From the NCBI RefSeq assembly GCF_022965805.1, contig NW_027331491.1, positions 36,001 through 100,000 of the forward strand: a DNA stretch of 64,000 bases. The letters run 5' to 3'. This document shows positions 22,363 to 33,057 of this stretch, piece by piece; the first letter of the stretch is position 1; the number at the start of each line of letters is the position of its first letter. Position numbers and translations under genes: made by a program. Origin of the DNA: Primulina eburnea. Taxonomy: Eukaryota; Streptophyta; Magnoliopsida; Lamiales; Gesneriaceae. Below the pieces are notes generated by a model, which made no database searches, was not told where the DNA came from, and saw only the letters and a list, made by a program, of their open reading frames with translations.

Positions 22363-23157
22363 TCACGGCACGAACAACTCAGGATACTTCTCTCTTATCT
22401 CCTCCTCTGGTTCCCACGTAGCCTCCTCTAACAAATGGTTCCTCCAAAGAACTTTGACAATGCCGATCTCTTTGTTCCTCAGAACTCTAACTGTGCGATC
22501 CAGAATCTGAATCGGAATCTCTTGATACGTCAAATTCGGCGTCAAGTCCAATAGCTCATGGCGAAGAACATGGGAAGGATCTGCAACATACTTCCTGAGC
22601 ATCGAAACGTGAAACACATTATGAACTCTGTCAAGATCTGGAGGTAGGGCTAATCTGTAGGCTCGATCGCCAACTCTGTCCAATATCTCGAATGGACCAA
22701 TAAATCTAGGACTCAACTTGCCCTTCTTGCCAAATCGCATCACACCCTTGAGAGGTGCTATCTTCAGAAACACGTGGTCGCCAACCTCGAACTGCAAAGG
22801 TCTGCGACGAACATCTGCATAGCTCTTCTGTCTGGACTGGGCAGTCTTCATCCTTTCTCTGATAACAGCAACAACATCATCAGTCTGCTGGACCAACTCT
22901 GGTCCCAACATCTTCCTCTCACCAACCTCGTCCCAATACAAGGGAGACCTGCACTTCCTGCCATAAAGTGCCTCATACGGTGCCATGCCAATCGTCGCCT
23001 GGTAGCTATTATTATAAGTGAACTCAGCCAAAGGCAACAAAGAATCCCAGCTACTTGGAAAGTCTATAGTACAAGCTCTGAGCATATCCTCAAGAATCTG
23101 AATGATTCTCTCTGACTGACCATCACTCTGAGGATGATAGGCTGTACTGAACGCTAA
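22363..23157 (-). CDS. B integrase end and chromodomain-like C-terminus
   Basis: The stretch is in frame with the upstream polyprotein after one TGA. The first methionine gives a 240-residue frame (22363-23085), but coding continues from 23157 with [17 protein letters not shown], which holds the catalytic glutamate. The integrase C-terminal domain follows (K-L-S-P-R-F-I-G-P-F-E-I-L-D-R-V-G-D), then a chromodomain-like end (V-L-W-R-N-H-L-L-E-E-A-T-W-E-P) finishing E-L-F-V-P. In chromoviruses such ends steer insertion toward certain chromatin; here this is inferred from family. Confidence 0.9.
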   Translation of the reverse strand, partial: LAFSTAYHPQSDGQSERIIQILEDMLRACTIDFPSSWDSLLPLAEFTYNNSYQATIGMAPYEALYGRKCRSPLYWDEVGERKMLGPELVQQTDDVVAVIRERMKTAQSRQKSYADVRRRPLQFEVGDHVFLKIAPLKGVMRFGKKGKLSPRFIGPFEILDRVGDRAYRLALPPDLDRVHNVFHVSMLRKYVADPSHVLRHELLDLTPNLTYQEIPIQILDRTVRVLRNKEIGIVKVLWRNHLLEEATWEPEEEIREKYPELFVP

Positions 23158-26100
23158 TCACGAACCCATAGCTCTGTGCAAACTCTTCCAAAACTCTGAA
23201 GTAAATCTGGGGTCACGATCAGACACGATCGACACAGGGACACCATGAAGTCTGACAATCTCTGCTATGTAGTCCTCGGCATACTGGTTCATCGAATACG
23301 TCGTCTTGACTGGAAGAAAGTGCGCTGACTTAGTCAATCTATCAACGATAACCCAAATAGAATTGAAACCTCTCCGCACTCTGGGAAGACCAGTCACGAA
23401 ATCCATCGTAATATGCTCCCACTTCCACTGAGGAATCGGCAACGACAACAATGTCCCAGCAGGTCTCTGGTGCTCAATCTTCACCTGCTGACAAGTAAGG
23501 CACTGAGAAATGAACACGGCAACATCCTTCTTCATACCTGGCCACCAGAAGAGTCGACGAAGATCCTGATACATCTTCGTACTTCCTGGATGAATCGAAT
23601 ACGGCGCGGTATGAGCCTCTGTCAGAATATCTCTACGAATATCATCGCCAACAGGAACACAAATACGACCTCTGAAAGTCACCAAACCATCACCATTCAA
23701 GGCGAACTCTGAATTACCTCTAATCTCTGCTCTATCTCTCAACTCTGTCAACTGAACATCAGTCGACTGCTCTCTACGGATCCTGTCCGTCAATGAAGAT
23801 CGAATAACTAACGCTGAAAGACGAGCAATGGTGCCTGGAATCACCAGATCAATATCCTCTCTCTGCAAATCCATCAGCAACGGTCTCTGAATCAAAGAAC
23901 TCAATGAAACACTCGACTTGCGGCTTAAAGCATCAGCCACAACATTCGCCTTCCCTGGGTGATAACTGATAGTCACATCGTAATCCTTGACAAGCTCTAA
24001 CCACCTCCTCTGTCGCATATTGAGCTCTTTCTGCGAGAACAGATACTTCAAACTCTTGTGGTCTGTGAAGATCTCACACTTTTCGCCATACAGATAATGT
24101 CTCCAAATCTTAAGGGCGAAAACCACAGCTGCTAGCTCCAAATCGTGCGTCGGATAATTCTTCTCATAATCCTTCAACTGGCGAGAAGCATAGGCAATGA
24201 CCTTACCTCTCTGCATCAACACTGCACCGAGACCCTTCTTCGACGCATCGGTAAAGACAACAAAGTCCTCTGAACCACTGGGCAATGCGAGAATAGGAGC
24301 TGACGTCAATCTATCCTTCAACTCCTGAAATGCGCTCTGGCAATCTATAGACCACTCGAACTTCACAGTCTTCCTTGTCAGATTGGACAATGGCAGGGCA
24401 ATCTTGGAAAAATCCGAAATGAAACGACGATAATAACCCGCCAAACCAAGGAAACTGCGTACCTCTGAAACAGTCGTAGGAATAGGCCACTTCTGAATCG
24501 CCTCTATCTTCATCGGATCAACAGCAATGCCATCCCTCGAAACGACATGGCCTAGAAAAGAAATCTGATCCAGCCAAAACTCACACTTCTTCAACTTAGC
24601 AAACAACCTCCGCTCTCTCAGCAACTGGAGAACAACTCTGAGATGCTCTGAATGAAGCTCTCTGGTCTTGGAATAGATCAAGATATCGTCGATAAAGACA
24701 ATGACGAAGCTATCCAAATACGGCTTGAACACACGGTTCATCAGGTCCATGAAAACAGAAGGGGCATTGGTCAAACCAAAAGACATCAATTGAAACTCAT
24801 AGTGACCATACCTGGTCCTGAAAGCCGTCTTAGGGATATCAGACTCCCTAACCTTCAACTGATAGTAGCCAGACCGAAGATCAATCTTAGAGAAAACAGT
24901 GGCACCCTGGAGTTGGTCAAATAGATCGTCAATCCGTGGCAACGGATATTTGTTCTTGATCGTCACTTTGTTGAGCTCTCTGTAATCGATACACAGACGC
25001 AAAGACCCGTCCTTCTTCTTAACAAATAGAACCGGAGCTCCCCAAGGCGAAGAACTCGGACGAATGAAACCCTTATCTAGAAGATCCTGCAACTGCGTCT
25101 TCAACTCTTTCATCTCGGTAGGAGCCATCCTATACGGAGCCTTAGAAATAGGAACCGTACCTGGAGCAAGATCAATAACAAACTCTACATCTCTATCCGG
25201 CGGCAAACCCGGAACATCATCCTCAAACACATCCGCAAACTCCCTCACCACATCAATATCATCAATATTCAACTTAATCAGTCTATCCATATCCACAACA
25301 GATGCTAGAAAAACATCACAACCTCTACACAATAGCCTCTCAGCATCAAGACACGAAATAAAAGGAAGGACCAGCGAAGTACCTGAGCTGGCGAGAACTC
25401 CTCCCTGGCCATCATCTGCAAAAGTCACCGTCTTAGCAACGCAATCAATAACAGCACCATAGGTCGACAGCCAATCCATGCCAAGAATAACATCAAAGGC
25501 AACCATCGGGATCACAATCAAATCAGCAAAGACCTCTCGATCAACAAAACGAACGGGGCACGCATACACTATGGAAGTCGGGCACAAAACATCTCCCGAA
25601 GGCAAAACAACACTAAGCTGAAGGGGAATAACAGAAGGAACTATACCCAAAGATCTCAAAAACAATTCAGACATAAAAGAATGAATAGCACCAGTATCAA
25701 TCAAAGTAGTAGCTACTCTGCCTGAAATTAAAATGGAACTAGAGATTACAGAAGAATTACGATTAATACCTTCCTTAGTCATCGAAAAGATATGACCCTG
25801 CACCTTCTCCTGGCTAGCTCCCTTAGGACAATCTCTAGAAATATGGCCTGGCATGCCACAACGATAGCAAGAACGAGTGCCAAATCTACACTCTCCACGA
25901 TGAGGTCTGCCACACTTGGGACACAAAGATCTCTCAGAATCAGACGGAGCAACTGGCACTGACGGTGGCCTAGGACTCTGATCCACCTTGTCCTTCCCCT
26001 TGAATCGATCTCTGCCACGCTGACCTGAACTCTGGCCTCTTTGAACACTAGCCTGGTGCCTCGCCTGTCTCTCCCTGGCGATATCCTTCTCGTCCTGCTC

Positions 26101-26793
26101 TGCTAGCAACGCCTTGGACACAATCTCCTTGAAAGTCACAGCCTTGGACATATTGATATCACGCCTGATCTCCGCTCTAAGGCCTCGAATGAAGTGAGCG
26201 CCTTTATCTTTATCACTGGTAGCAATGTACGGAGCAAAAAGGCAACCCTCCTCGAACCTGAGAATATACTCGTCCACATTCAAGCTCCCCTGACGAAGCT
26301 CCAAGAACTCTGTAACCTTCCTCGCTCGTAGTGCATCAGGAAAGTACTTGTCGTAGAAAAGCTCAGTAAACTCAGACCACTTCAAAGTAGAAACATCAAT
26401 GCCAACCTTGGTCGCATTCCACCACAAACGTGCAGCTTTAACCAGCATGAAAACAGCACAACTGATACGGTCTCTGTCCTCATAGTGGAGATGATCAAAA
26501 ATCGCCTCCAAAGCCTTGACCCACTCTACTGCAGCTAAAGGATCGGAGCTGCCTGGAAACTCGGGTGGATCCATCCTCTTAAACGCAGAAAAGATAGCAT
26601 CAGAACCAACTGCTACTGGAGCAACCTGCCCCCTACCTTGGCCTCTGCCCTGGCCTGCTCCTTGCAGTCTAAGCAACTGCTGGATCTGCTCACTGTGAAC
26701 CTTAGCCTGCTCCTTCAGTAACTTGCCGAACTCGTCGACAACTCTCGAGGACGAACTATCCTCCCCCTCTGACGCCTTACGCTTAGGAGGCAT
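23158..26793 (-). CDS. B gag-pol polyprotein, 1211 codons to a premature stop
   Basis: Gag lies at about residues 65-215. The zinc knuckles are [12 protein letters not shown] (291-302) and [14 protein letters not shown] (309-322). Protease DTG is at 366-368. RT spans about 550-720 with I-D-D-I at 701. RNase H spans about 845-957, with D849, E886 and D911 in their motifs. Integrase has H1061/H1068, C1098/C1101, D1131 and D1192. The frame ends in TGA at 23158-23160, where A has CGT (Arg), just before the third catalytic residue. The start at 26793 follows the primer site by about 120 bp. This is the best preserved coding region in the window. Confidence 0.95.
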   Translation of the reverse strand: MPPKRKASEGEDSSSSRVVDEFGKLLKEQAKVHSEQIQQLLRLQGAGQGRGQGRGQVAPVAVGSDAIFSAFKRMDPPEFPGSSDPLAAVEWVKALEAIFDHLHYEDRDRISCAVFMLVKAARLWWNATKVGIDVSTLKWSEFTELFYDKYFPDALRARKVTEFLELRQGSLNVDEYILRFEEGCLFAPYIATSDKDKGAHFIRGLRAEIRRDINMSKAVTFKEIVSKALLAEQDEKDIARERQARHQASVQRGQSSGQRGRDRFKGKDKVDQSPRPPSVPVAPSDSERSLCPKCGRPHRGECRFGTRSCYRCGMPGHISRDCPKGASQEKVQGHIFSMTKEGINRNSSVISSSILISGRVATTLIDTGAIHSFMSELFLRSLGIVPSVIPLQLSVVLPSGDVLCPTSIVYACPVRFVDREVFADLIVIPMVAFDVILGMDWLSTYGAVIDCVAKTVTFADDGQGGVLASSGTSLVLPFISCLDAERLLCRGCDVFLASVVDMDRLIKLNIDDIDVVREFADVFEDDVPGLPPDRDVEFVIDLAPGTVPISKAPYRMAPTEMKELKTQLQDLLDKGFIRPSSSPWGAPVLFVKKKDGSLRLCIDYRELNKVTIKNKYPLPRIDDLFDQLQGATVFSKIDLRSGYYQLKVRESDIPKTAFRTRYGHYEFQLMSFGLTNAPSVFMDLMNRVFKPYLDSFVIVFIDDILIYSKTRELHSEHLRVVLQLLRERRLFAKLKKCEFWLDQISFLGHVVSRDGIAVDPMKIEAIQKWPIPTTVSEVRSFLGLAGYYRRFISDFSKIALPLSNLTRKTVKFEWSIDCQSAFQELKDRLTSAPILALPSGSEDFVVFTDASKKGLGAVLMQRGKVIAYASRQLKDYEKNYPTHDLELAAVVFALKIWRHYLYGEKCEIFTDHKSLKYLFSQKELNMRQRRWLELVKDYDVTISYHPGKANVVADALSRKSSVSLSSLIQRPLLMDLQREDIDLVIPGTIARLSALVIRSSLTDRIRREQSTDVQLTELRDRAEIRGNSEFALNGDGLVTFRGRICVPVGDDIRRDILTEAHTAPYSIHPGSTKMYQDLRRLFWWPGMKKDVAVFISQCLTCQQVKIEHQRPAGTLLSLPIPQWKWEHITMDFVTGLPRVRRGFNSIWVIVDRLTKSAHFLPVKTTYSMNQYAEDYIAEIVRLHGVPVSIVSDRDPRFTSEFWKSLHRAMGS

Positions 26794-26911
26794 CCTCTAC
26801 TCTACAATGCTCACAAGACACCAATCAATACAAAACAATAGATAGATGCAAAGAAAACATACCCGGACAGTTGAAAGTAGACGAAGTCATATGCATTGGT
26901 CCGAAGAAAAC

Positions 26912-26931
26912 ACCGCTCTGATACCACTAAA
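26912..26931 (-). other. primer-binding site of B
   Basis: On the minus strand, TTTAGTGGTATCAGAGCGGT immediately follows the 5' LTR. It is identical to A's site. Confidence 0.85.
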
Positions 26932-28515
26932 TGTGAAACCCCGATCCTCTTATAAAATAAATACGCAGCGGAAATAAAATTTTCTCTTTAAAATATACGG
27001 AAGGAGTTTCAAAATACATTTCATCAAATATCTTTACAAAATAAATACATGATCATTTAAATGACATAACAAAAACAAAACATCATTCCTATGATCATGC
27101 CAAAATCCTCCTTCCAACGGTGTATGCATATGACCCCCGATCTACAGTCAACGTCCCGAGGCACCACTCTGATCTGCATCACATGAAAATAACTGAAATG
27201 AGAATAAATCTCAGCAAGTGGAGCTCTTATATAACAATGAACAATAACTCTGTAAAACATCTCTTTGAAATCATAAATACCATCAACTCTGAACTGTAAA
27301 CTCTGAATATCAATAACATAGCAATAGCATAAAAATATGATGGTATTTCTCTTTTGCTCTGGGGATTGATATCAATAGTATCTCTGCTCTGGGGTGCTCG
27401 TATCCCAAATCGATATAAATACCGATAACTCTGAGGGATATAAGCCTATAGGCGATGATCATCTAATATTGCATGCAATCTCTGACTATGTATTTATCAA
27501 TCCGAAAACATTTAAACTCTTCTCTGGTTTTAACAATCACTTTGAACTCTATATATCTCTTTGTATTCCCTTTAATCAATAATGAGACATACAATGCCTC
27601 CAATACATATAACAATACATACTATGGATCAAATGAAAGGGAATAACACAATAAACTCTTTGAAACACATACATATATAATCATGTGAGCAAAAGGAATG
27701 AATTTCCACTTACAAACCACAACAAACACCTCAACTTAGCTCTTGATCACCACCTACAACAAATAATCCACAAATAACACCAATATCAACTAAATATCCA
27801 AGATTACAAGCTAAATAATCCATAAATCCACATAAACAACCAACCTAAACAACTCTTAATTTACAACCTTAACAGAATCGCACCAAAAGCTTACCCAAGC
27901 TTCCTAGCACCAAGGAGAACGTCGATCTCAAGTCGAAATTCCAAACAAACGCCTGAATCGAAGATAGGAATGGAAAGAAATGACTAAAAACCCTAGAAAT
28001 GAGAGGATTTCGAAATGAAAAGAGGAAAGAATGAAGTCAAATCCATCAAAAAGGTACTATAAATCTCGACCATACCTCTACTGTTCATCACCGCGGGTGC
28101 GCCAACACAAAAGCTGCGGGTGCGCTGAGCTTTCGGCAGTCCACAAAATTCCTGAACCACAGACACCGCGGGTGCGGCACTGCAAGCACCGCGGTTGCGC
28201 TACACACCGCGGGTGCGGTCACTGCATCACCGCGGGTGCGGTGATGCTACGGCCCTCCAACACAAAAACTGCACAGTACACCGCGGGGGCACTCCAGTTA
28301 AGAGCGCGGGTGCACTCAAGCCACGGCCAAGCACTATTCCCATGCAACTAAAATCGATCCGGAACTCTGAAACGAACAACCAACAACAACTAACACCTCA
28401 AGAACAATATACTAAACATACTATAGTCCATAAACACAACTCTAAACCTCTAATCAAATAACTCAAATAACAAACGAAACTTAAATCGTACCGTACACCG
28501 GGCTCGGCTATTACA
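26932..28515 (-). repeat. 5' LTR of B
   Basis: This 1584-bp LTR with TG...CA ends is the partner of 20624-22322. It carries a single copy of the 116-bp unit that is doubled there. Confidence 0.94.
28089..28316 (-). promoter_or_regulatory. ACCGCGGGTGCGGT array in B 5' LTR
   Basis: About eight motif copies occur, some decayed (CTGCGGGTGCG, CCGCGGTTGCG). Sense (minus) direction downstream has GAGATTTATAG near 28062-28072 as a possible weak TATA element. Confidence 0.55.
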
Positions 28516-28520
28516 CGTGT

Positions 28521-29228
28521 ACTATTGACTTTCCAGGTAGCTGGGATTCTTTGTTGCCTTTGGTTGAGTTCACTTACAATAATAGCTACCAGGCGACGAT
28601 TGGAATGGCACCGTATGAGGCACTTTATGGCAGGAAGTGCAGGTCTCCCTTGTATTGGGACGAGGTTGGTGAGAGGAAGATGTTGGGACCAGAGTTGGTC
28701 CAGCAGACTGCCGATGTTGTTGCTGTTATCAGAGAAAGGATGAAGACTGCCCAGTCCAGGCAGAAGAGCTATGCAGATGTTCGTCGTAGGCCTTTGCAGT
28801 TCGAGGTTGGCGATCACGTGTTTCTGAAGATAGCACCTCTCAAAGGTGTGATGAGATTTGGTAAGAAGGGCAAGTTGAGTCCGAGATTCATTGGTCCATT
28901 CGAGATATTGGACAGAGTTGGCGATCGAGCCTACAGATTAGCCCTACCTCCAGATCTTGACAGAGTCCATAATGTTTTTCACGTATCGATGCTCAGGAAG
29001 TATGTTGCAGATCCTTCCCATGTTCTTCGCCATGAGCCATTGGACTTGACGCCGAATTTGACGTATCAAGAGATTCCGATTCAGATTCTGGATCGCACAG
29101 TTAGAGTGTTGAGGAACAAAGAGATCGGCATTGTCAAAGTTCTTTGGAGGAACCATTTGTTAGAGGAGGCTACGTGGGAACCAGAGGAGGAGATAAGAGA
29201 GAAGTATCCTGAGTTGTTCGTGCCGTGA
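28521..29228 (+). CDS. A integrase end and chromodomain-like C-terminus
   Basis: This is the continuation of A pol after B and the CGTGT duplication. Removing B restores the reading R-A-C/T-I-D-F. It has Y-N-N-S-Y-Q-A-T-I-G-M-A-P-Y-E-A-L-Y-G-R-K-C-R, the G-P-F-E-I-L-D domain and the chromodomain-like end to E-L-F-V-P, stopping at 29226-29228. It is open throughout and nearly identical to B's end. Confidence 0.92.
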   Translation, partial: TIDFPGSWDSLLPLVEFTYNNSYQATIGMAPYEALYGRKCRSPLYWDEVGERKMLGPELVQQTADVVAVIRERMKTAQSRQKSYADVRRRPLQFEVGDHVFLKIAPLKGVMRFGKKGKLSPRFIGPFEILDRVGDRAYRLALPPDLDRVHNVFHVSMLRKYVADPSHVLRHEPLDLTPNLTYQEIPIQILDRTVRVLRNKEIGIVKVLWRNHLLEEATWEPEEEIREKYPELFVP

Positions 29229-29252
29229 CGTCAATTTCGCGGACGAAATTCC

Positions 29253-29268
29253 CTTAAGCGGGGGAGAT
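29253..29268 (+). other. polypurine tract of A
   Basis: TTAAGCGGGGGAGAT lies directly before the 3' LTR start TGTAATAGCC. Confidence 0.75.
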
Positions 29269-30855
29269 TGTAATAGCCGAGCCCGGTGTACGGTACGATT
29301 TAAGTTTCGTTTGTTATTTGGGATATTTGATTAGATGTTCAGAGTTGTATTTTTGGGCTATAGTATTGTTAGTTTTATTGTATTGAGGTGTTAGTTGATG
29401 TTGGTTGTTCGTTTCAGACTTTCGGATCGATTTTAGTTGCATGGGAATAGTGCTTTGCCGTGACTAGAGTGCACCCGCGCTCTTAACTGGAGTGCCCCCG
29501 CGGTGTACTGTGCTGTTTTGGAGTTGGAATGCCGTGAGCACACCGCACCCGCGGTGATGTAGAGACCGCCCCTGCGGTAGAGACCGCACCCGCGCTGCTT
29601 GCGTCGCTGCACCCGCGCTGTTCGTGTTCCAGAATTTTTGAGAATGCCGTAACTTAGGCGCACCCGCGGTCCTTGTGTTGGCGCACCCGCGGTGAAGGTA
29701 TGGGCGAGATATTTAGTCGATTTTGGAGTGGTTGGCCATCACTTTTCCTTTTTCTTTCCTTCTCATTTTCGCATTTTCTCTCCATTTTAGGGTTTTTCAT
29801 CATTTCTTTCACTCCCTATCTTCGATTCAAGCGTTTGTTTGGAATTTCGACTTGAGTTCGACGTTCTCCTTGGTGCTAGGAAGCTTGGGTAAGCTTTTGG
29901 TACGATTCTGTTAAGGTTGTAAATTAAGAGTTGTTTAGGTTGGTTGTTTATGTGGATTTATGGATTATTTAGCTTGTAATCTTGGATATTTAGTTGATAT
30001 TGGTGTTATTTGTGGATTATTTGTTGTAGGTGGTGATCAAGAGCTAAGTTGAGGTGTTTGTTGTGGTTTGTAAGTGGAATTTCATTCTTTTTTGCTCACA
30101 TGATTATATATGTATGTGTTTCAAAGAGTTTATTGTGTTATTCCCTTTCATTTGATCCAAAGTATGTATTGTTATATGTATTGGAGGCATTGTATGTCTC
30201 ATTATTGATTAAAGGGAATACAAAGAGATATATAGAGTTCAAAGTGATTGTTAAAACCAGAGAAGAGTTTAAATGTTTTCGGATTGATAAATACATAGTC
30301 AGAGATTGCATGCAATATTAGATGATCATCGCCTATAGGCTTATATCCCTCAGAGTTATCGGTATTTATATCGATTTGGGATACGAGCACCCCAGAGCAG
30401 AGATACTATTGATATCAATCCCCAGAGCAAAAGATAAATACCATCATATTTTTATGCTATTGCTATGTTATTGATATTCAGAGTTTACAGTTCAGAGTTG
30501 ATGGTATTTAAGATTTCAAAGATATGTTTTACAGAGTTATTGTTCATTGTTATATAAGAGTTCCACTTGCTGAGATTTATTCTCATTCCAGTTATTTTCA
30601 TGTGATGCAGATCAGAGTGGTGCTCCGGGACGTTGACTGTAGATCGGGGGTCATATGCATACACCGTTGGAAGGATGATTTTGGCATGATCATAGGAATG
30701 ATGTTTTGTTTTTGTTATGTCATTTAAATGATCATGTATTTATTTTGTAAAGATATTTAAAGAAATGTATTTTGAAACTCCTTCCGTATATTTTTAAAAG
30801 AGAAAATTTTATTTCCGCTGCGTATTTTATTTTAAAAGAGGATCGGGGTGTCACA
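29269..30855 (+). repeat. 3' LTR of A
   Basis: This 1587-bp LTR is the partner of 15179-16765 with about eight visible differences and no length change. It has the same array, at 29468-29694. Confidence 0.94.
29468..29694 (+). promoter_or_regulatory. GCACCCGCGGT array in A 3' LTR
   Basis: This is the counterpart of 15378-15604, with one or two point differences (for example cctgcggtag against cctgcgatag). Confidence 0.55.
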
Positions 30856-30860
30856 CAGGG

Positions 30861-31700
30861 TCCCTCATGATTCTTAGTAAATCAAACTCTTTGATTGTAC
30901 TATCGAATCTAAGGTTCCAACTCCTTGATGCCTGCTTTAGATCATAAATAGATCTCTGAAGTTTACATACCATATGCTCACTTCCGATAGATGTAAACCC
31001 TTCAGGTTGAGACATGTAAATCTTTTTCTTAAAATCCCCATTAAGAAAGACTGTCTTAACATCCATCTGCCATATCTCATAGTCATACCATGCAGCTATG
31101 GCTAGCAAAATCCTTATGGACTTGAACATTACGACTGGGAAAAGGTTTCCTCAAAGTCAACTCCTTGTCTTTGAGTACATCCTTTTGCCACCAATCGCGC
31201 CTTGAAAGTCAATACCTTCCCATCCGCCCCAAGTCCCTATGGGAACAGTTCCCTCAGGTGGATCCACAAGATCCTACACTTGGTTCGAATGCATGGAATT
31301 CATCTCAGATTCCATTGCTTCAAGCCACTTGGATGAATCGGCATCCGATAACGCTTCCTTGAAGGTCCTTGGATCACATCCATGGTTAGGCTCATCATGG
31401 CCCTCTTCAAGAAGCTGACCATACCTCATAGGTGGTCTCGAGAGTCTCTCGGATCTTTTAGGAGCTTGTATCTCCTCTCTTGGCTCATCGGGTGTGGGTT
31501 CCATAATTGTGGGTTTCTCTCGAACCTCTTCGAGTTCTATCATCTCCCTTTTTCTATCCAATAGAAAATCCTTTTCCCAAAAAGGTTGCATTCCTAGAAA
31601 CAAACACTTTTGTTTCTTGGGGATGATAGAAATGATATCCAACTTAATTCCTTGGATATCCCACAAAGTAACATAAAATGGATCAACAATCCAATTTATC
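30861..31700 (-). pseudogene. D reverse transcriptase N-terminal part
   Basis: On the minus strand, 31274-31666 covers the linker to RT (R-S-E-R-L-S-R-P-P-M-R-Y, then E-A-L-S-D-A-D-S-S-K-W-L-E-A-M-E-S-E-M). The segment 30861-31129 has the copia RT core (W-Q-M-D-V-K-T-V-F-L-N-G, Y-M-S-Q-P-E-G-F, S-I-Y-D-L-K-Q-A-S-R-S-W-N). Stops and a frame change lie between them. The gene is cut by gypsy A right after Q-A-S-R-S-W-N and the following residues, and resumes at 15178. Confidence 0.87.
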
Positions 31701-32196
31701 TCCCACTACCTCCTTCACATAAGCAGGGCTCCCCATATTCTAAGATAAGAATATTTGGGAGGCTTACCCATCCATATCTCATATGGTGTCTGCCTTTGAA
31801 TGGACATTTAGTGGAATATCTTTTAATTTAAGTTATAGAGATCGTTTTCAAGTTCTCAAGTACCAATCAAACATTCATTCATGTAAATGTTGCAAACACT
31901 TTTGCAAAATAAACAAGAATATCCATTTTTATCAGCATAGAAATGGAAACAATGTTTTACAAAATTAGGTACAAACAAAACATCTCATAAAATTAACTTA
32001 AACTATTGTTCAATAATAAGTAAACATCCTTAATGGCCTTGGCAGCAACTCTTGCTCCATTGCCCATCCTCAAGAAGGTCACACCTTCTTTAAGCTTCCT
32101 ACTACTTTCCATCACCTGTAACCCATTACAGAGATGTGAGTCACAATCGGTATCTAATACCCAAGAAGTAGAGTTAATTGAAATGTTTACTTAAAT
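31701..32196 (-). pseudogene. D protease and integrase remnants with large deletion
   Basis: Minus-strand fragments in order are a protease start W-V-L-D-T-D-C-D-S-H-L-C-N-G (32100-32170), then M-G-N-G-A-R-V, then F-Y-A-D-K-N-G-Y-S (around 31930, GAG-pre-integrase region), E-N-D-L-Y-N-L-N, and Q-T-P-Y-E-I-W-M-G-K-P-P (around 31760-31795, the integrase C-terminal side). The whole catalytic integrase core normally found between the last two is absent. Protease and pre-integrase pieces are also shortened and carry stops. Confidence 0.8.
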
Positions 32197-33057
32197 TTAG
32201 AACATACCGTTTCCAGAACACTTCTGGGCCAGATATTCCTTGCAATTTCGCTTCCAATGTCCAGGCTTCTTGCAGTGATGACAAACATCACTAGTCTTGT
32301 CAGCCCTAACTGGTGTGGCTGCCACAACGGGATTCGGAGATTGCCTCAACAAGGGCACGTTCTTCTTGGGACGTTGGAAAGAACTCTTCTTTCCCTTCCC
32401 ATGTGGATCAATCTTCGTACCAGATGAAGAACCCACATAAAGAACCAACTTCTCTTTCTTGATGGTGGATTCAAACGTAACAAGCATGTTCACCAACTCC
32501 TCAAGGGTCGGTTCCATCTTGTTCATGTTGAAGTTCACCACAAAAGGATCAAACGAGCTAGGCAGCGATAACAGCAACATGTCGGTGGTCAACTCCGAAG
32601 GCAGGATCAGATCCATGCCAACGAGCTTGTCCACGAGCCCGATCACCTTTCGGCCATGCTCATGGACCGAGGTCCCCTCTCGCATGCGCAAAGTGATCAG
32701 CTCCTTGACGGTAGCATGCCTAAGAGGACGCGTTTGCTCTCCAAAGAGCTCTTTGAGATGCAAATGAATGTCAGCAGCACTCTTTGCACCCTCAAAACGC
32801 CTCTGTAGCTCATCGTTCATAGAAGTCAGCATATAACACCTGGCTATCAAGTCATGGTCACACCATTCCTTGTAAGCCTGCAATTCCTCAGGATTGCAGT
32901 CAGTCGGAGCCTCAACAGGGGGCGACTGAGTTAGTGTATATGTTACCCTTTCCGAATTTAAGACTATTTTCAAATTTCTTAGCCAAGTGAGGTAATTAGG
33001 TCCAGTTAATATGTGTTTGTCGAGTATTATAGATATCGAATTGCGCATCGAAGACAT
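32197..33057 (-). CDS. D gag (copia UBN2-type) with zinc knuckle
   Basis: This 286-residue open frame starts M-S-S-M-R-N-S-I. It has the gag polyprotein N-terminus with L-T-G-P-N-Y-L-T-W-L-R-N-L, the UBN2 region (A-A-D-I-H-L-H-L-K-E-L-F-G and L-V-D-K-L-V-G-M) and the zinc knuckle C-H-H-C-K-K-P-G-H-W-K-R-N-C near residue 261. It is the only intact frame of D. It would form the particle and could still package element RNA if other proteins came from a helper. Confidence 0.88.
   Translation of the reverse strand: MSSMRNSISIILDKHILTGPNYLTWLRNLKIVLNSERVTYTLTQSPPVEAPTDCNPEELQAYKEWCDHDLIARCYMLTSMNDELQRRFEGAKSAADIHLHLKELFGEQTRPLRHATVKELITLRMREGTSVHEHGRKVIGLVDKLVGMDLILPSELTTDMLLLSLPSSFDPFVVNFNMNKMEPTLEELVNMLVTFESTIKKEKLVLYVGSSSGTKIDPHGKGKKSSFQRPKKNVPLLRQSPNPVVAATPVRADKTSDVCHHCKKPGHWKRNCKEYLAQKCSGNGMF

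Larger units (their letters stand above)
20624..28515 (-). mobile_element. Ty3/gypsy LTR retrotransposon B, nearly complete
   Basis: B reads on the minus strand inside A, with target duplication CGTGT (20619-20623 and 28516-28520). Its 5' LTR is 26932-28515 (1584 bp) and its 3' LTR is 20624-22322 (1699 bp, enlarged by a 116-bp tandem duplication). Outside the duplication I count about six substitutions and one indel. The coding sequence is one frame of about 1477 codons with a single in-frame stop. It is the same family as A and the innermost element of this nest. Confidence 0.95.
15179..30855 (+). mobile_element. Ty3/gypsy LTR retrotransposon A, hosting B
   Basis: A has 1587-bp LTRs at 15179-16765 and 29269-30855 and the target duplication CAGGG (15174-15178 and 30856-30860), cutting copia D's RT. 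Without B it is about 7.8 kb with complete gag-pol order. Its coding sequence is broken by one missing base near 17790 and by the insertion of B at 20624 in integrase. The LTRs show about eight differences by eye, so it is young. Confidence 0.95.
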
